DNA of 64,000 nucleotides, from contig CM037466.1 of the NCBI GenBank assembly GCA_021014325.1, positions 14,906,765-14,970,764 on the forward strand, in the 5' to 3' direction. The first letter of the stretch is position 1; each line of letters starts with the position of its first letter. The notes below the pieces were generated by a model. The model was not told the DNA's origin, made no database searches, and worked only from the letters and a program-made list of their open reading frames with translations. This DNA comes from Plazaster borealis (lineage: Eukaryota; Echinodermata; Asteroidea; Forcipulatida; Labidiasteridae). This document shows positions 1-13,027 of the stretch, in pieces. The position numbers were made by a program, and so were the translations under genes.

Positions 1-640
1 CAATCAAGCTGAGGACCATACCCAGTGATGGCCTGCCCAGTGATCTTATTCCAGGTGTCCCGGTCCAGCATGCAGGAACACAGCTCCTCATCACTGGTCA
101 AGCCAGTGTCCCCGTTTCAGTATGTCCATGTATTATACTCAATCAATCAAGCTGAGGACCATACCCAGTGATGGCCTGCCCAGTGATCTTATTCCAGATG
201 TCCCGGCCCAGCATGCAGGAACGCAGCTCCTCATCACTGGTTAACAGGGCTTGATTTTGGGGGCAGGGCTTGTAGCTAAAAACCTTTACTGGACCAGAGA
301 ATTTGCTACAAGACCAGAATCAAAATGAGAGAAACACTATCTACACAGTTTTACATTGGAGTTGTGTTTGGAACAAGCACTAAAAGAAGATTTATCTCAT
401 TTGTCTTATGGGTAATACTTCAATACTCAACACAACTGAAAGATACTTGTATTATTAACCGTTTAATTAACAGTAAGGTGTTATTTTTCAAAAACACCGG
501 GCTTGTACATTCGTAAGTTTACTGGCCCGATGCTAAAATCACTGGCCTCAGGCCTGCGGTCCAGTAAAACTTTTTAGCCCTGGTTAAGTCCCGTTTCAGC
601 ATGTCCATGTATTCTACTCAAGCTAACGTGAGATTCTTTT
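1..640. repeat. Tandem duplication of about 145 bp in an NPHP4 intron
   Basis: The sequence beginning AATCAAGCTGAGGACCATAC near position 2 recurs near position 146 with a few substitutions. The first copy runs on to CCCGTTTCAG and ATGTCCATGTATT near 112-135. In the second copy the matching downstream part is displaced to about 590-620 because a separate element lies between. No exon could be supported in this stretch. Confidence 0.8.
245..579. mobile_element. Small hAT-like insertion inside the second repeat unit
   Basis: About 335 bp interrupts the second copy of the 145-bp duplication. Its ends are imperfect inverted repeats: it starts CAGGGCTTGATTTT and ends TTTTTAGCC, with AGCCCTG if three flanking bases are included. 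Related inverted text (AAAACCTTTACTGGACC near 280, GGTCCAGTAAAACTTTTT near 559) lies further in. CTGGTTAA occurs on both sides (237-244 and 580-587), as expected for the 8-bp target duplication of hAT elements. There is no coding capacity, so it would be a non-autonomous copy. Confidence 0.55.
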
Positions 641-648
641 TATGACAG

Positions 649-3600
649 GTGCGATACACTGTAGATCCTTCCTTCTTAAAACCCGGTGAGGGGAGGCTAT
701 TTGTGAAGTATCTGTATCAACAGACACTCCACGTTGATATGTGGGACGGAGACTCGCTGCTACTGCTGGGTTCCTGCGCTGTGGAACTTAAGGTGAGCTA
801 TTAGAGAGTCCCTGAATATTGAAGAGAACAGTGGCTGGTCCATGAAACATGGAAGAGGATGAGCCCCCCCCCCCCCTTGGCAATCCTTTTCATCACCAGT
901 TGGTGTGTTTACATTGAATAGGGTCAATAAACATAATGGATGAGCAGTTAATCTGCCTGGGGCAGTCAGCAGCCCTACTGGTTTGTGCATGATCCAATTA
1001 AGTCCACTGTTTGGAAAAGGAATTACATGGAGATAACAGGTGTTAGTTGTCAGATGAAAAGGATGTTTTATTTTAGCCTCTTTCTTTAATGGAGCTTTCC
1101 CATATCAAATTTTAAGACCTCTACAACCTAGATCAAGTACCACAAGATGACAAGACCAGCAAAACCAGGTGTCTAAATTTGTTTCTTGCTGTTAATTGCT
1201 ATAAATCATACCTTTGATTTGTGTGTTTGTAGCATCTTTTACGGTGTGGACGCGAAGCAGTGCAAATCATGCATGAACTGGACATTATTACCACTGAGTA
1301 TGGTGAAGATGCAAATGCAATGACCGGAGACTTGGTGAGTCCATGAATTAACCCGATCACAGGAATGTGATGATAGAGGGCGCTATGTAAAGTTGACCTC
1401 TTCATTGACAGTGACCACTTAAACATGTATTGTCATGTGATTGTAAATAAATGTCTTTCTTGTGGAAAACAAGTGTTTTAGTGAAAGTAACCTTTTTTCC
1501 CGATTGTTTGATTGGATTGTGGGATATTCAGCTGAGTGAATGAAATTAATTTGTTTGTTTTGGGTTTTTTTGGTCAGATTTAAAGTGATCGCATCTGCCC
1601 CTTGAGTTATTTGATTTGAATGGAGTTGCCTCTAGTTGTTAGGATTGAAGTACGCTTGTTTGTTGTTGGGAGTTGACATTGTCTTTTGTATGTTGTTTGA
1701 TGAGAAGTGGTAGGTTATTGAAGGGTACTTGTTCGGTATTCAGAGTTGACTTTGTTTGTTTGTTTGTTGTCAGATGCGAAGTGGTAGCGTCCGCCCCGTC
1801 GGCGTCAAAGCCATTCTGAAGGGTCGTCTTCATCTTCAGTTGGCCAACGTTGGCCAACGTGTAGATGTTAACGTTATGAAGGCAGGTACGATGCCCCTTA
1901 AGGTCAACAAGGTGGTTGTCCAGGAGGATGGAAGCGGTGCTTTTCTTGGAGGGAGCGTCAACCTTGGGACTAGACCAAGCGGTAAAACCTCTCTCAATTC
2001 ATCTTTATATTCTTGGGTCCTTTGCCCTGAGATCTCGACTTGCCTGATTCTAGATATTAAGAGTGGAGTGGTATGGTTGTAACGCCCCCAAGCAAATGAG
2101 CAAACAAAACAGATCAGACTTCACCCTTTATAGACGATGCATTCCTATATAATCATCAAAATATTTCCAGACATTGCGGAAATTTATGATTTTTTGTATG
2201 TACACTGAAACGCATGGCGTATTGTAGTCACGTGCCACCTGTGGCCACTATAGTCACCAAAGAGTTAAACTTGATAATTTGTTTCTCCCCATCAGGGCTG
2301 GGGCTAGCCAACCTCAGGCAGAAACGTAGCTACATGGCATCACACATGGTGGAGACAGACAAAGAGCTGGCGTCATCCCTCCTAATGACGCGGAAGGGGC
2401 AAGTTGATCAAAGTGGTCAGGCCACCGGGAGAGAGGCTGACTCCAAGAAACAGAGGAAGCTTGCTCGGATGCAGGCAATCAGACAAGCTCAGAATAACGA
2501 GGCAAACAAAGGTCCCCTCAGCCAAAGTTTACTGGTAGGTTAAACCTTTTTAACCCTTTAGAGACCATTCATTTCTGTATAATCATCACCGTACGCCCAG
2601 ATATGACTAATAATTGTTGACTTTTTAACCCAATGTTTTCTTGTAAAAGTGTCTGGAAAAAAAATAAAACAGAAATTTGGTTTTGTTTTAGAAACATAGA
2701 TACTATGTTAACATTGGAAACATTGGAAAACGTCAATTCAGGAAATGACCTTTACTTTGACCTTTTTTGGTTATGTGGAAGGAGGTCAGATATTGCGGCT
2801 GTTTGCGGCCGCTATTGGCATTTTGGTACAAGCCGTTTCCGGCCGCTATGGTCTCTAAAGGGTAAAGATACATAAAAGAAATCCCCTTGTTTTTGATTTG
2901 TGTCTGCCTTTTTTAAACCCCAACAGTCCCAAATCCTCCAAAATCTTTGTTAGAATGTTGTCGGACTCTGTAGGATGTGAACTGTAGACACAAATATCAA
3001 TTGCTTTTTATTGGAACAGGCAATACTAATCTTTATGAATGTCCAAACATTTGAGTGATTACATCATACCATAGAGTGGAGTCATTGGTATGATGTAAGA
3101 GGCTCTCTAGACAAAGACAATGGGGGTAGGGTAAACAATAGATTGTATTTCTTTCTGCGAAGTACATACAAATTATAAGCTATTGATAACTGTAACAATA
3201 AAAGTTATCTTTGGATCATTTTGAAAGAGCTGAATGAGAAATAATTGATTTTTGTGATTTGTTTCATCTTGTTTCATCCTTAGTTGAAGAAAGAAGAAAA
3301 GGTGCAGCGGACTCGAGATCTAAAGACAATTGAAATTCACCGGTAAGGACATGAATGTTTCCTGTCAAGTGGTTTTTGTCTACCCCGTGGGGTGTGACAA
3401 ACCTGCAAACATGAGCCAACCAGATGGGACTCACTGTAACTGTGGGCTGATGTTATGGTCTCATAAGTTCTTGCCATAATGTGGAGAGATTCCATCAGAA
3501 TAGAATCACATAGCCTACAGAGAAACACATTATAAAATCCATTTTTTGTATCGTTATCTTTTCCATCAGTGACAGGATGAAAAAGGAAGGCATCCTCTCC

Positions 3601-6600
3601 ATGTTACAATCAGCGATAACCACAGAGCACATCGTCCATCCAACCTTCGGCCAAGCGGAATTCTTTGAGTTCGTCTTGAAAAATCCGTACAATGTCCAGC
3701 ACACGATCTCAATACAGTGGGACGAGCCTGAACTGAGGTAAATAAAATAAGGGCCCGTTTTCATAGAGCTACTTAAACACAAAAAGTAGCTAAGCACACA
3801 AACAAATATGCTTACCAGAATAAGGTTACCTGCAAAAATACTTTGTAACATGTATCATCTGTGACAGGTATCCTGCTTGTTTTTGCTAAGCAGAGAATTG
3901 TTAAGCAAAGTAGCAGCTCTTTGAAATTTAATTTAATCTTTTGGTGAACAAAGAAAAATTGACTAGAATGGGATTTGAACCAGAGACCTTCAGATTAACG
4001 TTTTTTTTTAAATCTAAGCTGTTGATATCTCATCTGATCTCGTTTTGTCTTGGCCAGTGTAATTACCGACCCAAGGGAGTGGAGACACTTCAAGCAGCTC
4101 TTTGAGACGTACACAGCCGTCGAGGAGAACATGTTCAATCAAGATAAGAAGACAGATGGAGACGTGCCAGGTCTACAACTATTCCTCCGACCCAAGGAGA
4201 CGGTCAACGTTCCTTTTAAGTATCAGAGTTTCAAGGCTAACCACTCTGTTCAACCACAGGTGATGATTATTCTATCTTTCTTTTAATGAAACCTAGAGAG
4301 CCTCAAAAGTGTCTTACACTTTAACCTGTAGGTCTGAAGATACCTGTGTAGAGAAGATGATGATGATTCTTTGTCATCATCTTCAGTTTAGATGGGGGAG
4401 GATACTGGAACACCTAGGTCTGAAGATACCTGTGTAGAGAAGATGATGATGATTCTTTGTTATCATCTTCAGTTTAGATGGGGGGGGGTATTGAAGATAC
4501 CTTTTTATAGAAGATGATGATGGAGAAATGTCGGTTTTAGATGGGGGAGGATACTGTAACCCCTAGGTCTGGAGATACCTTTGTAGAGAAGATGATGATG
4601 ATTCTTTGTCACCATCTTCAGTTTAGATGGGGGAGGACACTGGAACACCTAGGTCTGAAGATACCTTTGTAGAGAAGATGATGATGGAGAAATGTTAGTT
4701 TAGATGGGGGAGGACACCGTAACTTGTAGGTCTGAAGATACCTGTGTAGAGAAGATGATGATGATTCTTTGTCACCATCTTCAGTTTAGATGGGGGAGGA
4801 CACTGGAACACCTAGGTCTGAAGATACCTTTGTTGAGAAGACGATGATGGAGAAATGTCAGTTGTAGATGGGGGAGGACACTTTACCCTTGATGTCTGAA
4901 GATACCTTTGTAGAGAAGATGATGATGGAAAATTTTTAGTTTTGGAAGTCGATGGACCAGTCAGAAGTCATACAACCTTATACTAACAGGTTTTTTATTT
5001 GGGTATTTTCGCTGTTCTTTTCAGATCTCCACCATGCAAAGTTTCAAATCCTACATTAATATTTTTCATTGCAGGGTCCTCAAGTCACTTCCAAACCTAA
5101 CTTCAAGATTCAGTTACCTCAAGAGCACAAGGAAGTCGATCTCGTCTTGGATTCTAGAAACGTCAAGGTGAGGCTAGAGAGGAGAGTTGATTTCATTCAG
5201 TTTAACAAATAAACAACAATATCCAATAGATTTGTATGAATACCTATTCATAAATATTTATTGCTAATTTCAGAATTGGAACCGTCCTCTTATCACCGGG
5301 CATGTTTGGTGGTTTAGTGGTTCAGATATCTGAGCGGGAATCTGCGGGCCATGGGTTCGAATCCCACCCGAGATGTATGCCTTCGTTTTTTTAAAATATT
5401 TTTTAAAACCCCGTGTATAGATCGAAATATGCCAGGGCTGAGACAGTATTGTGTTGTATTAACCCCTTGGCATTAATACAAGTAGCTTAGGATTGTATGC
5501 TCCCCAGGGAGTTGAGAAAGTTTGAGGAATGGTCTAGGTATGCCCGATGAATGGGGATGATAATGTTTTAGTGCCTTGATCTAGCTACTGGGATATACAA
5601 CGCTTTATTATACGAACCCAGTATTTTTAATAGGTATGTGATTTCTCAGGTTTTCCTAATTTCAGGATTTTGTCAAAATCTCCTGGAGCATTCATATTTT
5701 CTTGAAAGAAGTAAAGCCATCACCAAAGGAGAAAGAAATAGTCTACTTTGTGTCCAAACCTTGTTTTTCTAGTGATGCACAGAGTCTATAAACCTCCTGA
5801 ATTGTAACATCTGAGAGGTTCTGGGTCTACCATAAGGGGGAACCTGGGCCTGAGAGCCATTTTCAGGGAATTTCACAGTTTTGGCAACTTTCATCTCAGA
5901 TGTTTCTGACTGTACTGTATTGTTTTTATTTCTTGTTGTCAGGTGTACTTCAAGACTCAAGATAACAAACCCATAGCCATCTTGTCTCTTAATGTAGAGC
6001 CTCAACCTCATGTTATTGATCAGACGTTTAGATTCAATCATCCAGAACAATCTTTCCTCAAGAAGTCCATCCGTCTACCTCCGTTCCATTCCACCCAAGG
6101 TAAGGCACTGTGGCTAATTATGTGTGGGTTCGAATCCCACCAGAGTCATCTCTTGATGTTTTCAGAATGGTGTGGCAGACTATTTTGGGGTTTGGGTTAG
6201 GACGTACTTTTTTATGCTTTCAGATTGGTCTGGCAGATAAGTTGTAGGTTCGAATCCCACCAAAGTCATCTAAGGATGCACTTCTTGAAGTTTTTAAAAT
6301 CATGTGGCAGGTTGGTTGTGGGTTTGAATCCCATCAAAGTCGTCTATGGATGCGATTTTTGATGCTTTCAGAATGGTCTGGCAGAATGTTCGTACGCTTG
6401 AGTCCTGTCGGAGTCATCTATATTTTTTTGTGAAGCTTTCAGAAGTTATTTCGTTTTGGTTTTGCACAGCCATGACTCTGATTGGTCAATTAATTTCTTT
6501 TCTTTGCTTTTTTCTTTGTCAGAGCTTCGTATTGAAATTGTCTTTAAAAATTTGTAAACATTTTTTAGTATTAATCTTGGGACGTTCCCATTGTTTTTCT

Positions 6601-9600
6601 CTTTTCAGGCTTACATCAGGGAGGTGGGCCTGTCGGGCAACTTTTTGTCAAATGCAGCGACGAAAATGCAATTTGTGACACCAAGAGAGTAGTGAGTACT
6701 TCCTGTATCTTCAAATTAATTGATTAACGAATTAATGAATTAATTAATGAATCAGTTAATGAACAATGGATACTTTTCCTCTATAAGAAATTAAATTGTT
6801 ATATGTATTGAATTTTTTTCTTCAGCCCCCTGGTGAGCCTCAGGATGTTTACGTCAAGGTAGCATGCGGCCTGTCGCCCTCTATCAAGAAGCTGTTTATC
6901 CTAATCTACTCGTAAGTAAAAATGCGCCTCGGATGGAGTGGATGTGCTAGAAATGTAATAAATTGTTAACATTATTATTAAGTCTTCAAACCTGTCGTTA
7001 AGATGTCACGCAGTCTTTGAACACACAGTTGTGGTGACTTGCCTTCGGTCGAGTTGGCGTAGTGGTATCTTTCCTTGCCTTCCACCTCTAGGACCCCGGT
7101 TTGAATCACGCCGGGGGCACTATGTGGATTTGGTTTTCAGTCCCTACCTGACTGCGTGGGTTTTCCCTGGAATAATTCTCTGGGGTTTTCCTCCCACATC
7201 TAAAACTGGAAGTTCCGTCCTTGTCTTCTCTCCACAGAGTCTCACAGTGTGTATTCAGTGTTGTTATTTTCACATTGGTTGATGTGGCAGGCAATCCCTG
7301 ATCAGTAACCAACGTTAACACAGTGGGAATCGCTCCCAAAATAGCACCACCAAGACTTAAAGGTTGATGTCCTCAGGTGAATTAGATCAAATTAAAATCT
7401 TTTCTTCTCCCTTCCTCTGGTCTAGGAACCCCTTTCTGTCGAGACCTCTTCAGACTTGGCAGTTTTACATCCACGCTTTGCAGCGTGTGGACGTGAGCTG
7501 TGTTCAGGGACAGACGAGTCGCCAGTCCCTCATCCTAAGGGGAACGCATGCCTCTAGATTAGTCCAAAGCTTCTCATCACATCCAAATGAAATGCAGGTA
7601 AATAAATAAAGAGATATTAATTAGTTATTATCCGTGTGCTCTGTTCTCTTACTTCCTACACCATGCAAAGTTTCAAATCTTACTTCATTAGCTTCAACCA
7701 GAAAGGTACACAGTTAACCCTCCTACTGTCTGACCATTTAATATTATTCACTGTGGTTTTGGATGATAGATAAATTATGCCAGCCTGTAATATGATATCA
7801 TGTGATGATTGCATCTATACTGTATACAGTCAACCCTCCTACTGTCTGACCTGTCAATATCATCCACTGTGGTTTTGAATGATGGATTTAAACTATGCCA
7901 GCCTGCATAATGATTGCATCTACATAGTGCACTCATGTACACAGTTAGGTCTATGCAAAGTTGTGCCACCATACTCAATGCGTGAAGTTGAATGTTTTCA
8001 AACAGTTGGTCTCACTGAAAATTCAACAATAAGTAAGAGGGTTATATTAATCCACAATCAAGAAATCAAATAAGTAGAAATACATAAAATTCATTTGATT
8101 TTTCCAGACAAATGAAGTACTTTCTACAAATGGATTGATCTTCTGAATATTTTGTTTTTATTTGAGCAGTTGCTGCCCTCGGAGCCATTCATGCTACTAG
8201 CCAACTCCGTTCATGAGATCCACGTTGGAGTGCGCCCTCTATCAGTCGGCAACAAGTTTATGTACATCAACGTTGTGGGTATCCTTTGAGTGAGCGAACA
8301 TTTGTCAAGAAAATGAAATTTTTGATATTCCAAGTGGTTTTTGAAAAAACAAAAAAAACAATCAAAATTATAGTATATTTTGTTCTCAAAATAAAACAAC
8401 TTAGAACTGCTGCTTTGGGTGAGGATTCTGTTTTGTTTTTGGAAGGGTAGTCCTTATTTTTAAGGCAGACTCTAAAGTGCTGATATTTTCCTTAGCCTGG
8501 ATCGCCAGACAAAGAGTACCATCAGCTCATACGGTCTTGGCTGGTATGCGTGCAGTGTCGTCAGCCTGTGATATCCAAAGCCTTTGAGCTGCAGTTACCG
8601 GTGGGCGGGGGCAAAGGTTCCAATAAGGTAAGGAAGTCAGGCTAGGACAGACTTACAGTGTGATAATCATTTATTGTATGGAGTGCATGTTTTCAATTTA
8701 ATAATGCTAGAATGAATTTCAGGGTCCAAATTCGTCAGGTCAGTGCAAACATATTATATCTCCTGAAATACACTCACGTTACGCACAAGTTCGAATTTGT
8801 CAAAACGTTGTATCTCACTTAAAATAGCCCGGATGTACACACAACGTATGCGCAGAGATACAAAAAGTTTGCACTGAGCATTTTTGTGCGAGATACAACA
8901 TTTTTGCAAAATTAAGATACAACGTTTTTGAACTGACAATTTCATAAAGCTGTTAATCACAAACATTTGTTGAACACAGAAAAAAACTTGCTTAGCAGAA
9001 TTAGTTTACCAGCCAAAATACTATTTAGTCCATTGCTTGTGGCTGGTTTCCCATAAACTTATGTTCAGCAAATAAATATGATACAATATTTTGTGTTTAT
9101 CAGTTTTATGGTATTGATTAGCCTTGATTGATTAATTAACTTGGATCACTTGGATCTGAGTTATTGATATTTATATAATATTTTGTTTCTCTGTTATTAT
9201 TCCATTTATACAGCGTATAACGTACACCAATCCGTACCCGCATCATAAAGTGTTCAATATCAGATGTAATCGGGATGATTTGTTGCAGTTTAAAGAGACG
9301 CGGGTTCAGGTAGGCTAGAGCGCCCTCTATTTCTGGTTCTCTATTTTATGATCCTTAGAGTGTGGGATTATTCAGATTCTTTAACCCTCCTACAACTGCC
9401 TGCATTCTGGTAAATTGTGGAGCCCGCTGTTTCATCATCCAAAATCATGTGCATGCTTGACTGATAATGCATGGCTGTGTATTGGTAAATCTATAGAGTG
9501 TGTACAAAGCTATGAGCAAATGTGAGGAAAGATTTTATGAATGGTTTCAAATCATGGTCAATCAATAGGAGGTTTAATGTTTGAATACTTTTGTAATTTC

Positions 9601-10549
9601 TTACTCTTCACATTAATATTTAAAATTGATCTATTGAAACACTGATTCATAATAAACTTGATTGCTTGATTTTGTGAATCCTTTTCACTTTATGTTGTCT
9701 TCTAAACTTGAATACTTGGTATCTGTATTTCTTGATTGTTGGCATTGATTTTATTGATATTATTATTGATTTATTGATTCTTTGATTGGTTATAGATTAT
9801 CTGATCAGTTATTGGTTCTCTGATCAGTTGTTGATACTGTGATTGTTAGTTCATTTCTTGATACTCTTTTTTCATGATTTGCTGTTGTCTTCTACCCTTT
9901 AACAATCGATTTATTACCCACATGATTGATTGATTTCTTGATTGATTAATGTATCTATCACTTCATAACTTGCTTCCACCATCTCTTGATAATTCCCTGA
10001 TACGATTTTGGTGCTTAAACTCGCCTTAAAAACAAAAATTGTTGGCTATTTTATTGATCATTGATTGATTAGAGTATTGATGCCTGTTATTTTGCTCATT
10101 TATTTCAGAATTAAAGATACCTTTTCCAACATCTTTGTTGATTAATTAATACATTGATAATTTTTTGTTTATATCACTATATATATATTTTGATTTTTGA
10201 ACTCATCAACTGAATTATTAATCTTACGATTCAAGTATTTCATAATTGGTTGATTGATTGATTTATTACTTGATTGATTTTGTTAATGATTCAATATTTT
10301 AATTTGATTGGTTAAGGTATTGATTACCCTACTAATTTGAGTAGTTGCAACATCAGTTGATTCCTCTATTGATTGATTAATTATGGTATTGATTTTTGAA
10401 TTCCTTAGATTGATGGCGGTGAGACATATGGTCTTGGTTTAAGATTCTCTCCTTGTCAACAAGCAGGCAGTGCTGAAATTCTCATCTTCATCAACGATGA
10501 ACAAGATAACAACGAGGAAACATTCTTAGTCAGAGCAATATACTCCTAA
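649..10549 (+). CDS. NPHP4: Nephrocystin-4, C-terminal half (16 exons, 5' end outside window)
   Basis: Exons: 649-792, 1233-1334, 1774-1981, 2296-2534, 3284-3342, 3570-3737, 4058-4259, 5075-5167, 5943-6099, 6609-6691, 6826-6911, 7426-7597, 8170-8278, 8509-8627, 9214-9309, 10409-10549 (stop TAA 10547-10549). All introns are GT-AG and every phase joins, giving 725 codons plus stop. NPHP4 proteins are about 1400 residues, so this is the C-terminal half. Recognised conserved stretches include [68 protein letters not shown] and the terminal [16 protein letters not shown]4 is a scaffold of the ciliary transition zone that works with NPHP1 and RPGRIP1L; the C-terminal part is built of beta-sandwich repeats (family knowledge). 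For exon 14 the acceptor at 8508 was chosen because it restores VDKEYHQL in phase; an AG at 8495 does not. The AATAAA at 10784-10789 is a possible poly(A) signal, inside a repeat array. Confidence 0.95.
4325..4960. repeat. Minisatellite in the intron after the 4058-4259 exon
   Basis: Roughly eight degenerate units of about 70-100 bp carry AGGTCTGAAGATACC, GTAGAGAAGATGATGATG, TTTGTCATCATCTTCAG and TTAGATGGGGGAGGA. Unit length varies because an inner piece is absent from some copies. No open frame runs through it. Confidence 0.85.
5300..5510 (+). mobile_element. tRNA-derived SINE in an NPHP4 intron
   Basis: The head at about 5305-5372 reads like a tRNA 5' part: GGTTTAGTGGTTCAG resembles an A box and GGTTCGAATCCCACC is a near-perfect B box. 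It does not close into a standard acceptor stem and is followed by an A/T run and unrelated body sequence, so it is scored as a SINE and not as a tRNA gene. Confidence 0.6.
6115..6420 (+). repeat. Tandem array of tRNA T-arm-like (B-box) units
   Basis: GGTTCGAATCCCACCA at 6127, its near-copy at 6247, GGGTTTGAATCCCATC at about 6327 and a decayed GCTTGAGTCCTGTCGG at about 6400 are each followed by AGTCATCT or similar and then TTTCAGAATGGTCTGGCAGA. Units are about 76-120 bp. This looks like a SINE piece amplified locally; it lies in the intron between the exons at 5943-6099 and 6609-6691. Confidence 0.65.
7042..7290 (+). mobile_element. tRNA-derived SINE, same family as the copies near the lectins
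   Basis: It starts GTCGAGTTGGCGTAGTGG, includes CCTTCCACCTCTAGGACC, a B-box-like GGTTTGAATC and GGGGGCACTATGTGG, then TTCCCTGGAATAATTCTC and ACATCTAAAACTGGAA. The same order of motifs occurs at 23409-23605, 36248-36440 and, reversed, at 46385-46578. It lies in the NPHP4 intron upstream of the exon at 7426. Confidence 0.7.
7705..8000 (+). repeat. Dispersed element with internal 110-120-bp repeats, intronic copy
   Basis: Two units with ACCCTCCTACTGTCTGACC, ATCCACTGTGGTTTTGAATG and TGCCAGCCTG are followed by a unique end containing GTTGTGCCACCATAC and GTTGAATG. The same internal units and the same end occur after the NPHP4 stop codon (10550-11165), so this is one repeat family at two sites. Confidence 0.8.
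9560..10405. repeat. TTGATT-rich simple sequence in the last NPHP4 intron
   Basis: The intron between the exons at 9214-9309 and 10409-10549 is about 1.1 kb and from about 9560 is dominated by degenerate TTGATTGATT and TTGATTAATT runs. No coding, RNA or transposon structure was recognised. Confidence 0.7.
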
Positions 10550-11165
10550 CCCTCCTACTGTTTGACCATTCAATATCATCCACTGTGGTTTTGAATGATA
10601 GATAAACTGTTAGCTAGCCTTTAATATGATATGTGGTGAATGCATCTATACAGTACATAGTCAACCCTCCTACTGCCTTACCATTCAATATCATCCCAAT
10701 GTGGTTTTTATTGATGGATTAACTGCCATGTGGTGAATGCCTTTATACAGTACATAGTCAACCTTCCTACTCTCTGACCATTCAATAAAATCACTGTGGT
10801 TTTGAATGATAGATAAACATGCAAGCCTGCAATATGATATCATGTGGTGAATGCATCTACACAGTACAAAGTCAACCCTCCTACTGTCTGACCATTCAAT
10901 ATCATCCACTATGGTTTTTAATTGATAGATAAACTATGCTAGCCTGCAGTATGACATTATGTGGTGAATGCATCTGTGCTGTACACAGTCAACCCTCCTA
11001 CTGTCTGACCATTCAACATCATCCACTGTGGTTTTGAATGATAAATAAATTAAGCTAGCCTTCAGTATCACATCATGTGGTGAATGCATCTATATATATA
11101 CATACATACACAGTTAGTTCTGTGTATAGTTGTGCCACCATACACAACCCTTGTAGTTGAATGGA
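10550..11165 (+). repeat. Satellite-like array starting at the NPHP4 stop codon
   Basis: About five units of 105-120 bp begin ACCCTCCTACTGTNTGACC, then ATCATCCACTGTGGTTTT, then GATAGATAAAC and AGCCTGCAATATGATAT. The last unit runs into ACACAGTTAGTTCTGTG, GTTGTGCCACCATAC and GTTGAATGG, as in the intronic copy. The first unit starts at the bases of the stop codon (TCCTAACCCTCCTACTG), so the 3' UTR of NPHP4 is probably made from this repeat. Confidence 0.85.
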
Positions 11166-12990
11166 GATTCAAATGGTTGGGCAACTCACTGGAAAGTGTT
11201 ACCAAGAGTTGGAGGGTTAAATGGAAAGATTTAGGCCAGGTAAAATGTGGCTTAAATATTTATCTTTTTTTTCTGGAGATTTTGTTTGGTGGTTTGTATT
11301 CAGAAATCTTAAATGCACAGAACAGTTTTTGGTACCAAAGATTTTGTACCTTTTACAAATTGTATACTGTCTTTCTTTGGCCATCGGCTGGGGTGGGGGA
11401 AGATACATACAGCCATATTTATTTGTTTGAATTTTAAAAATTTAAAACAAACTAAAATACAGTACTAAATTATGCACTCTGAAGATGCAACAGAGCTCCC
11501 ACCAATGAGAGCCGTTTTTACAAGCTGAGCGTTTTGTAAATCAGATAAAAAATATGTAAATAGAATGTATATTTGGTAAAACACACTTGCGGTACCTGCT
11601 GGGAAGTGCATGTCATATTTTGGATGCAGTTTTTTACTGACTTGATGTATAATAGACCTTATGCAGGGGGCGCCCTCGGCTAGAAGTCATACGAGGGCTG
11701 CTCATTGGACCATCCTGTGCGCTGCGCGTGCATAGCTGCGCGTTTCCATTGTTCCATCACCGTTTTACCTCTAAGATGGCGGCGTGATGACGTCATGGTC
11801 CATCGGTGTTGACCATGTGTTCACGATACCGTCCAAATATTTCTTTAGCAAGAGAAATTTTTGGCTGAAGATTTCATTGGGTCTGGCTTGAGGAAAATGA
11901 CCTAAGGTTGTAAAAGTCCTCTTCATTCATTAGTTAAATAATTTAGTGAACATGATTTAAAATTTAAGGCCTTGGTAAAATATAAATCCAAAGTGCCTTT
12001 GATATGTGCAATATAAAGTAACATTATTTTGCTGAAAATATATCTTGTGACTCCATTGTGTGACTTCTGTAATTTACTGTATCTACAAAGTAGAAATAGA
12101 CCCCGTGGTAATAAGCTCAAACAACAATCTCACTAGGGTCAGAAGGTCAAAAGGAGACCGAAGGCCGTATTCGAATCGATGGCCTCGGACGTGGCTACAA
12201 CCGATCGCTGACAAGGCCCCCTACCCTTTAAATATTGTTTGGCACTGCAGCCAAGCCGTAGCCAAATTCGCTTAATTCGGACTGATACGGCCTATCATTG
12301 GCTTAGAATGTGCAGTGCGTGCACATGTGCACGCTTGGGGACATTTTTAACAAACCTGTTCCTGTCTTATCGACCCCTCGGCGGCAACAGGTGTGTATGG
12401 GGGATATCATGAACAAATGGGAATGAGGTTGGGAAAAAATCTCAATCGTCACCACAGCTTACTCAACCAAGTCTTGTGACGTCACACAAGGCGTCACTAA
12501 GGCGTTGCTTGGAGTCAAAGTGCCGACGCGCGCATTCGCGTGGGCACATCGCACGCAGTCATAGGCCTACAGTTTATTGTTTTGTACGGGAGTAGATGCG
12601 TACGTGTTGTGAATGAACGCCCTGTTTATGTACATCAAATAAGATGCAGACTGGAACATGCTTGCGAATGCTAAAAAGTAAGTTTAAAATACAATAAATT
12701 TCACATATTAGTCGATGTAAAAGGTCAATTAAGTCACAAAATCTTTAAACAATCTTATCAGTATGTTGTTTGTACATCGCTAGGTCCAACTTATAGTTTT
12801 GTTGTACATCGCTAGGTCCAACTTATAGTGATTTGATTTTAACTCCAAGAGGTAGCCCAAGCTACGAATGTAAAAAACTACCTCGATACTCTTGTTACTT
12901 TTCGCAGTCGCAGTGGCTCTAAACTTTCGCCCGTTCGTGTTGTGACCAACCCCACACGTTGATGGAATAACGAATGGATCGTTGCACTTA
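11166..12990. other. Intergenic, no supported gene
   Basis: Only short, non-conserved frames are present. A GC-richer stretch at about 11650-11790 contains GGGGGCGCCCTCGG and TGACGTCATGG, and similar GGGCGCCCT...TGACGTCATG text occurs near 24910 and 45055, so it is likely repeat-derived. A direct repeat of about 29 bp (GTACATCGCTAGGTCCAAC) sits at 12770-12798 and 12800-12829. Confidence 0.6.
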
Positions 12991-13027
12991 TTAATATTTG
13001 AACTTTGACCTTGACCAAGTGTCCCCA

